Assembly (NCBI GenBank): GCA_905250075.1
Contig: CAJNOP010000020.1
Coordinates: 2,288,862-2,352,861 of the forward strand
DNA: 64,000 bases
Source: Rotaria sp. Silwood1
Taxonomy: Eukaryota > Rotifera > Eurotatoria > Philodinida > Philodinidae
Reading direction: 5' to 3'
The notes below the pieces were generated by a model, which made no database searches, had not been told where the DNA came from, and was given only the letters and a program-made list of their open reading frames with translations. Made by a program: the position numbers and the translations under genes. This document shows, one piece after another, positions 61,454-64,000 of the stretch (positions within the stretch are counted from its first letter, which is position 1; every line of letters starts with the position of its first letter).

Positions 61454-64000
61454 TTAAGCTGATGAATCAATATTAAGTTGTTCGAGTGCGAGAAGTGTAT
61501 CAGTCATTTTATCTTTAAGATCATCTGGTATAAGATGAGGTCGTATATGAATTATTTCACCAATTAATTCATCAAAACCATTTTCGATTGATTCAATTAA
61601 GACTTCACGAACTATTCGATCAGAACATTTCGGTGATTCGATCAGTAATTTCGAACAGTCTAGATCCCGTTTATAAGTTGTAATCACCAATGGATGTGGA
61701 TAGTTTTCATTTGACTGTTCAATAGTTGCATTAAATGCTAGAAGTAAATAGAGAATATTTGCTTGTCCATTGAAACAAGCTAGATGAATTGGGTAACATT
61801 CATCATGATTAGGTCGATCAGGATAGGCACCTTGTCGTAGTAAATAATCGACTAATTCATAATCATTTCGTTCAATAGCCATAAGAAGTGGTGTTTCACC
61901 TGAATTTGTACGTTCATTTAAATCAAAATTTCCATATTGACAAAGAAGTTCGACAAGTTTTACTGAACATTTATCTGAATAACAAGCAGCATGAAGTGGA
62001 TTTGTTCCTAGGAGTATAGAAAAAAAAGAAAATCAATTAGTTTTTTTTTTTGCAATCAAATAAAATAACAATTACCTTGACTTGTTTTCCAATCAAGTTT
62101 TGCCTTAGCCTCGAGTAATAATTTTAGACAATCGACTGAACCACAATGACAACAAGCATAAATAGGATTGAAAATAACACCATCCTCATTTTGATCTAAG
62201 AAAGAATTATTTTATTTTAGTTTTTAATTAATTTCTTAGCATTCTTTTTTTCCTTCATTTTTAACATACCAAATTCATTAACATCAAGTTCCATTTGTAT
62301 TAATTTTTCAAGTATATCACTATGACCATAAAAAGCTGCAGCTGTTACATATGATGGACTTTTTTGATCATCAAGTTTAGCTCCATAATTACATAAAAGT
62401 GTAACAATATCCAAATTACCCGATTCAATAGCATACATTAAACATGTTTCACCTGTATTTGAACGTTCATTAATTATTTTTAATGTTGATGTATCATCCA
62501 TAGTTTTTTGTTCATCTAGTAAATATTTTACCAGTGAATAATTTCCACTTGAACATGCATACATAAATGGTGTAAGACCATCACGATCAAATGTATCAAT
62601 TGATGCACCATGTGAGTATAAGTATTTAACTATTTCAAGACGTTGTTCAAGTTTTTCAATAATTGCTTCATTTGATGGACTTATACGACGTGTATTATGT
62701 TCACTTAATAAACCACGACAAACAAGATGAACTAGAATATTAGACAAAACAAAATCGTCTTGTTTAGAACTTTCTATAAAAATTTTGTTTTTTTTTTCTC
62801 CTTTAACTATACAAGATAAGTTTTCCATTCCGGAATATATAAACTTTTATTGCAGGAAGTTCATCGAGCATTACTTATATAACAAAGAAAAACCTCACTA
62901 TTATACAAGAAACCATTATCTGACATATATTTTGATTAATGGTTTCGCCTGCTGAGTAATTAATGGATGTATATTTTATAGGTTTTTTTTCTTTTCTTTT
63001 TTTTATATTTTAATTCTGACACAAAGATTCCCTGTTTTCTTTTTTTCAGATTATCTGATGTGGAAAATCGTCTTTTTTCATTCATTAATATTTAATATCT
63101 AATAACAAATTTCCTGTCTAAAAATGGTAATGAATATGTATGCATAACGTTTGATCATTTCCGCGCCAAGCTAGATTATTATAATTTTGACCTTGATTTG
63201 ACATATACATAAAAGTTTTTTCTAGTTTGTTTTTTTTCTATTAAACTTGTTATCAATATATATATATATATTATTCAATAACCTTTTTTTATCCCAAGAG
63301 ATATTCTCATTACACTTCTCGTTTTTTTTATAGGATATCCCTTGGTAATAAACTATTAATAAAATAAAACTTATTTTATTAATAAATAGATAACCTTGAA
63401 AAATAAATGACTATACATCTTAATTTTTTCTCTCACCTGGAGATCTTTCATCATCTTGATTTCCATTAACATTTGCGCCATTTTCCACAAGAATTTTAAC
63501 AATTTCAAAATTACCATAAAAACATGCTTCTAAAAAAATTAAGTTTCTTAAGTTGAAAGCTTTTTTTTAAATTCTCTTATCAAAATTTTTACCACATAAT
63601 GGTGTATATTGTAAACTATTTATTGCGTTGACATTAGATTTATATTCAAGTAATAATTGAACAACATGTTCATTAGTAAATTTAGATGCCCAATGTAAAG
63701 CTGTATCTTGACGTGATGTGACTAGATTAACATCAGCACCGGCTGCTAATAAATATTTCACAGTATCAGTTGTTTCGTCGACAATATTTTCAGGTCCAAT
63801 ACCACAGGCAAAATGTAATGGAGTAATACCTAGATAGAAATTTGAGATTATTTCATTTATATTAATAATAAATATACCGGAGAGTTGATCATTTTTCACA
63901 AATGTACATGTTTGATTTGGATCCACTTTTCGTTCCTCAAGAAGATATTTAACTAGATTTGATAATGCATAACCTGATGCAGCATGTAATATTGTTAAAT
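61454..64000 (-). CDS. Ankyrin-repeat protein, 3' part (5' end off the window)
   Basis: Minus-strand exons 63878-64000 (continuing right), 63593-63829, 63437-63529, 62270-62731, 62076-62195 and 61454-62007 all join in phase 1. The translation is a series of ankyrin repeats: LTILHAASGYALSNLVKYLL, GITPLHFACG, DTALHWASKFTNEHVVQLLL, EACFYGNFEIVKILVENGAN, GLTPFMYACSSGNYSLVKYL, GETCLMYAIESGNLDIVTLL, NPIYACCHCGSVDCLKLLLE, TNPLHAACYSDKC, GETPLLMAIERNDYELVDYL and CYPIHLACFNGQANILYLLL. It ends with a helical tail (DDLKDKMTDTLLALEQLNID). Ankyrin stacks bind protein partners; the partner is unknown and there is no SOCS box, kinase or channel domain in this part. The 62732-63436 intron is about 0.7 kb; the rest are 50-70 bp. 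Closest named family not determined. Confidence 0.85.

Overview
This window is eukaryotic nuclear DNA from an animal. It is very AT-rich, and its genes are split by many tiny GT-AG introns, mostly about 50-75 nt, with a minority of introns from 0.6 to 2 kb. The gene set is metazoan and includes ciliary and centriolar parts (a tektin and POC5), a JIP3/JIP4 scaffold, an intersectin-type RhoGEF, TMEM65 and a TP53I11 relative. Small introns, AT-rich codons and a ciliated body plan would fit a rotifer, perhaps a bdelloid such as Rotaria or Adineta, but that assignment is inference. No bacterial-style operon, tRNA, rRNA or CRISPR array was recognised.

Layout, left to right: a USP34-like deubiquitinase fragment (-, 1-1929); an intersectin-like DH-PH-C2 RhoGEF (+, 3718-10884); a TP53I11-like membrane protein (-, 13019-14542); the last exon of a charge-patterned protein (-, about 16273-16804); a long foldback repeat (17499-18100); a metazoan NlpC/P60-like protein (-, 19686-22639); POC5 (+, 23725-28107); a 437-aa orphan type I membrane protein (-, 28303-32642); an orphan secreted Cys-rich protein (+, 33091-35540); TMEM65 (-, 35907-37156); a gene-poor stretch with a 100-N gap; an alpha-1,3-fucosyltransferase (-, 40330-41818); a second gene-poor stretch; a tektin (-, 44655-47178); a helical-repeat-like orphan (+, 48990-50656); JIP3/4 (+, 51774-60951, with a 10-N gap in an intron); and an ankyrin-repeat protein (-, 61454 to the right edge).

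Many gene models were assembled by hand by matching GT/AG sites and codon phase. For TP53I11, NlpC/P60, POC5, the orphan membrane protein, the orphan secreted protein, the fucosyltransferase, the tektin and the RhoGEF, the summed exons come out as exact multiples of three.

The most unusual structural signal is a set of at least six long foldback (near-palindromic) sequences of about 0.3-0.65 kb. Five of the six sit inside the rare long introns of otherwise micro-intron genes, so foldback insertion looks like a main cause of intron expansion here. One copy (33642-34252) has clean ends and a TTA duplication on both sides. A second notable point is at the left edge, where two divergent genes both appear to lack their N-terminal halves, suggesting a rearrangement breakpoint or a misassembly.
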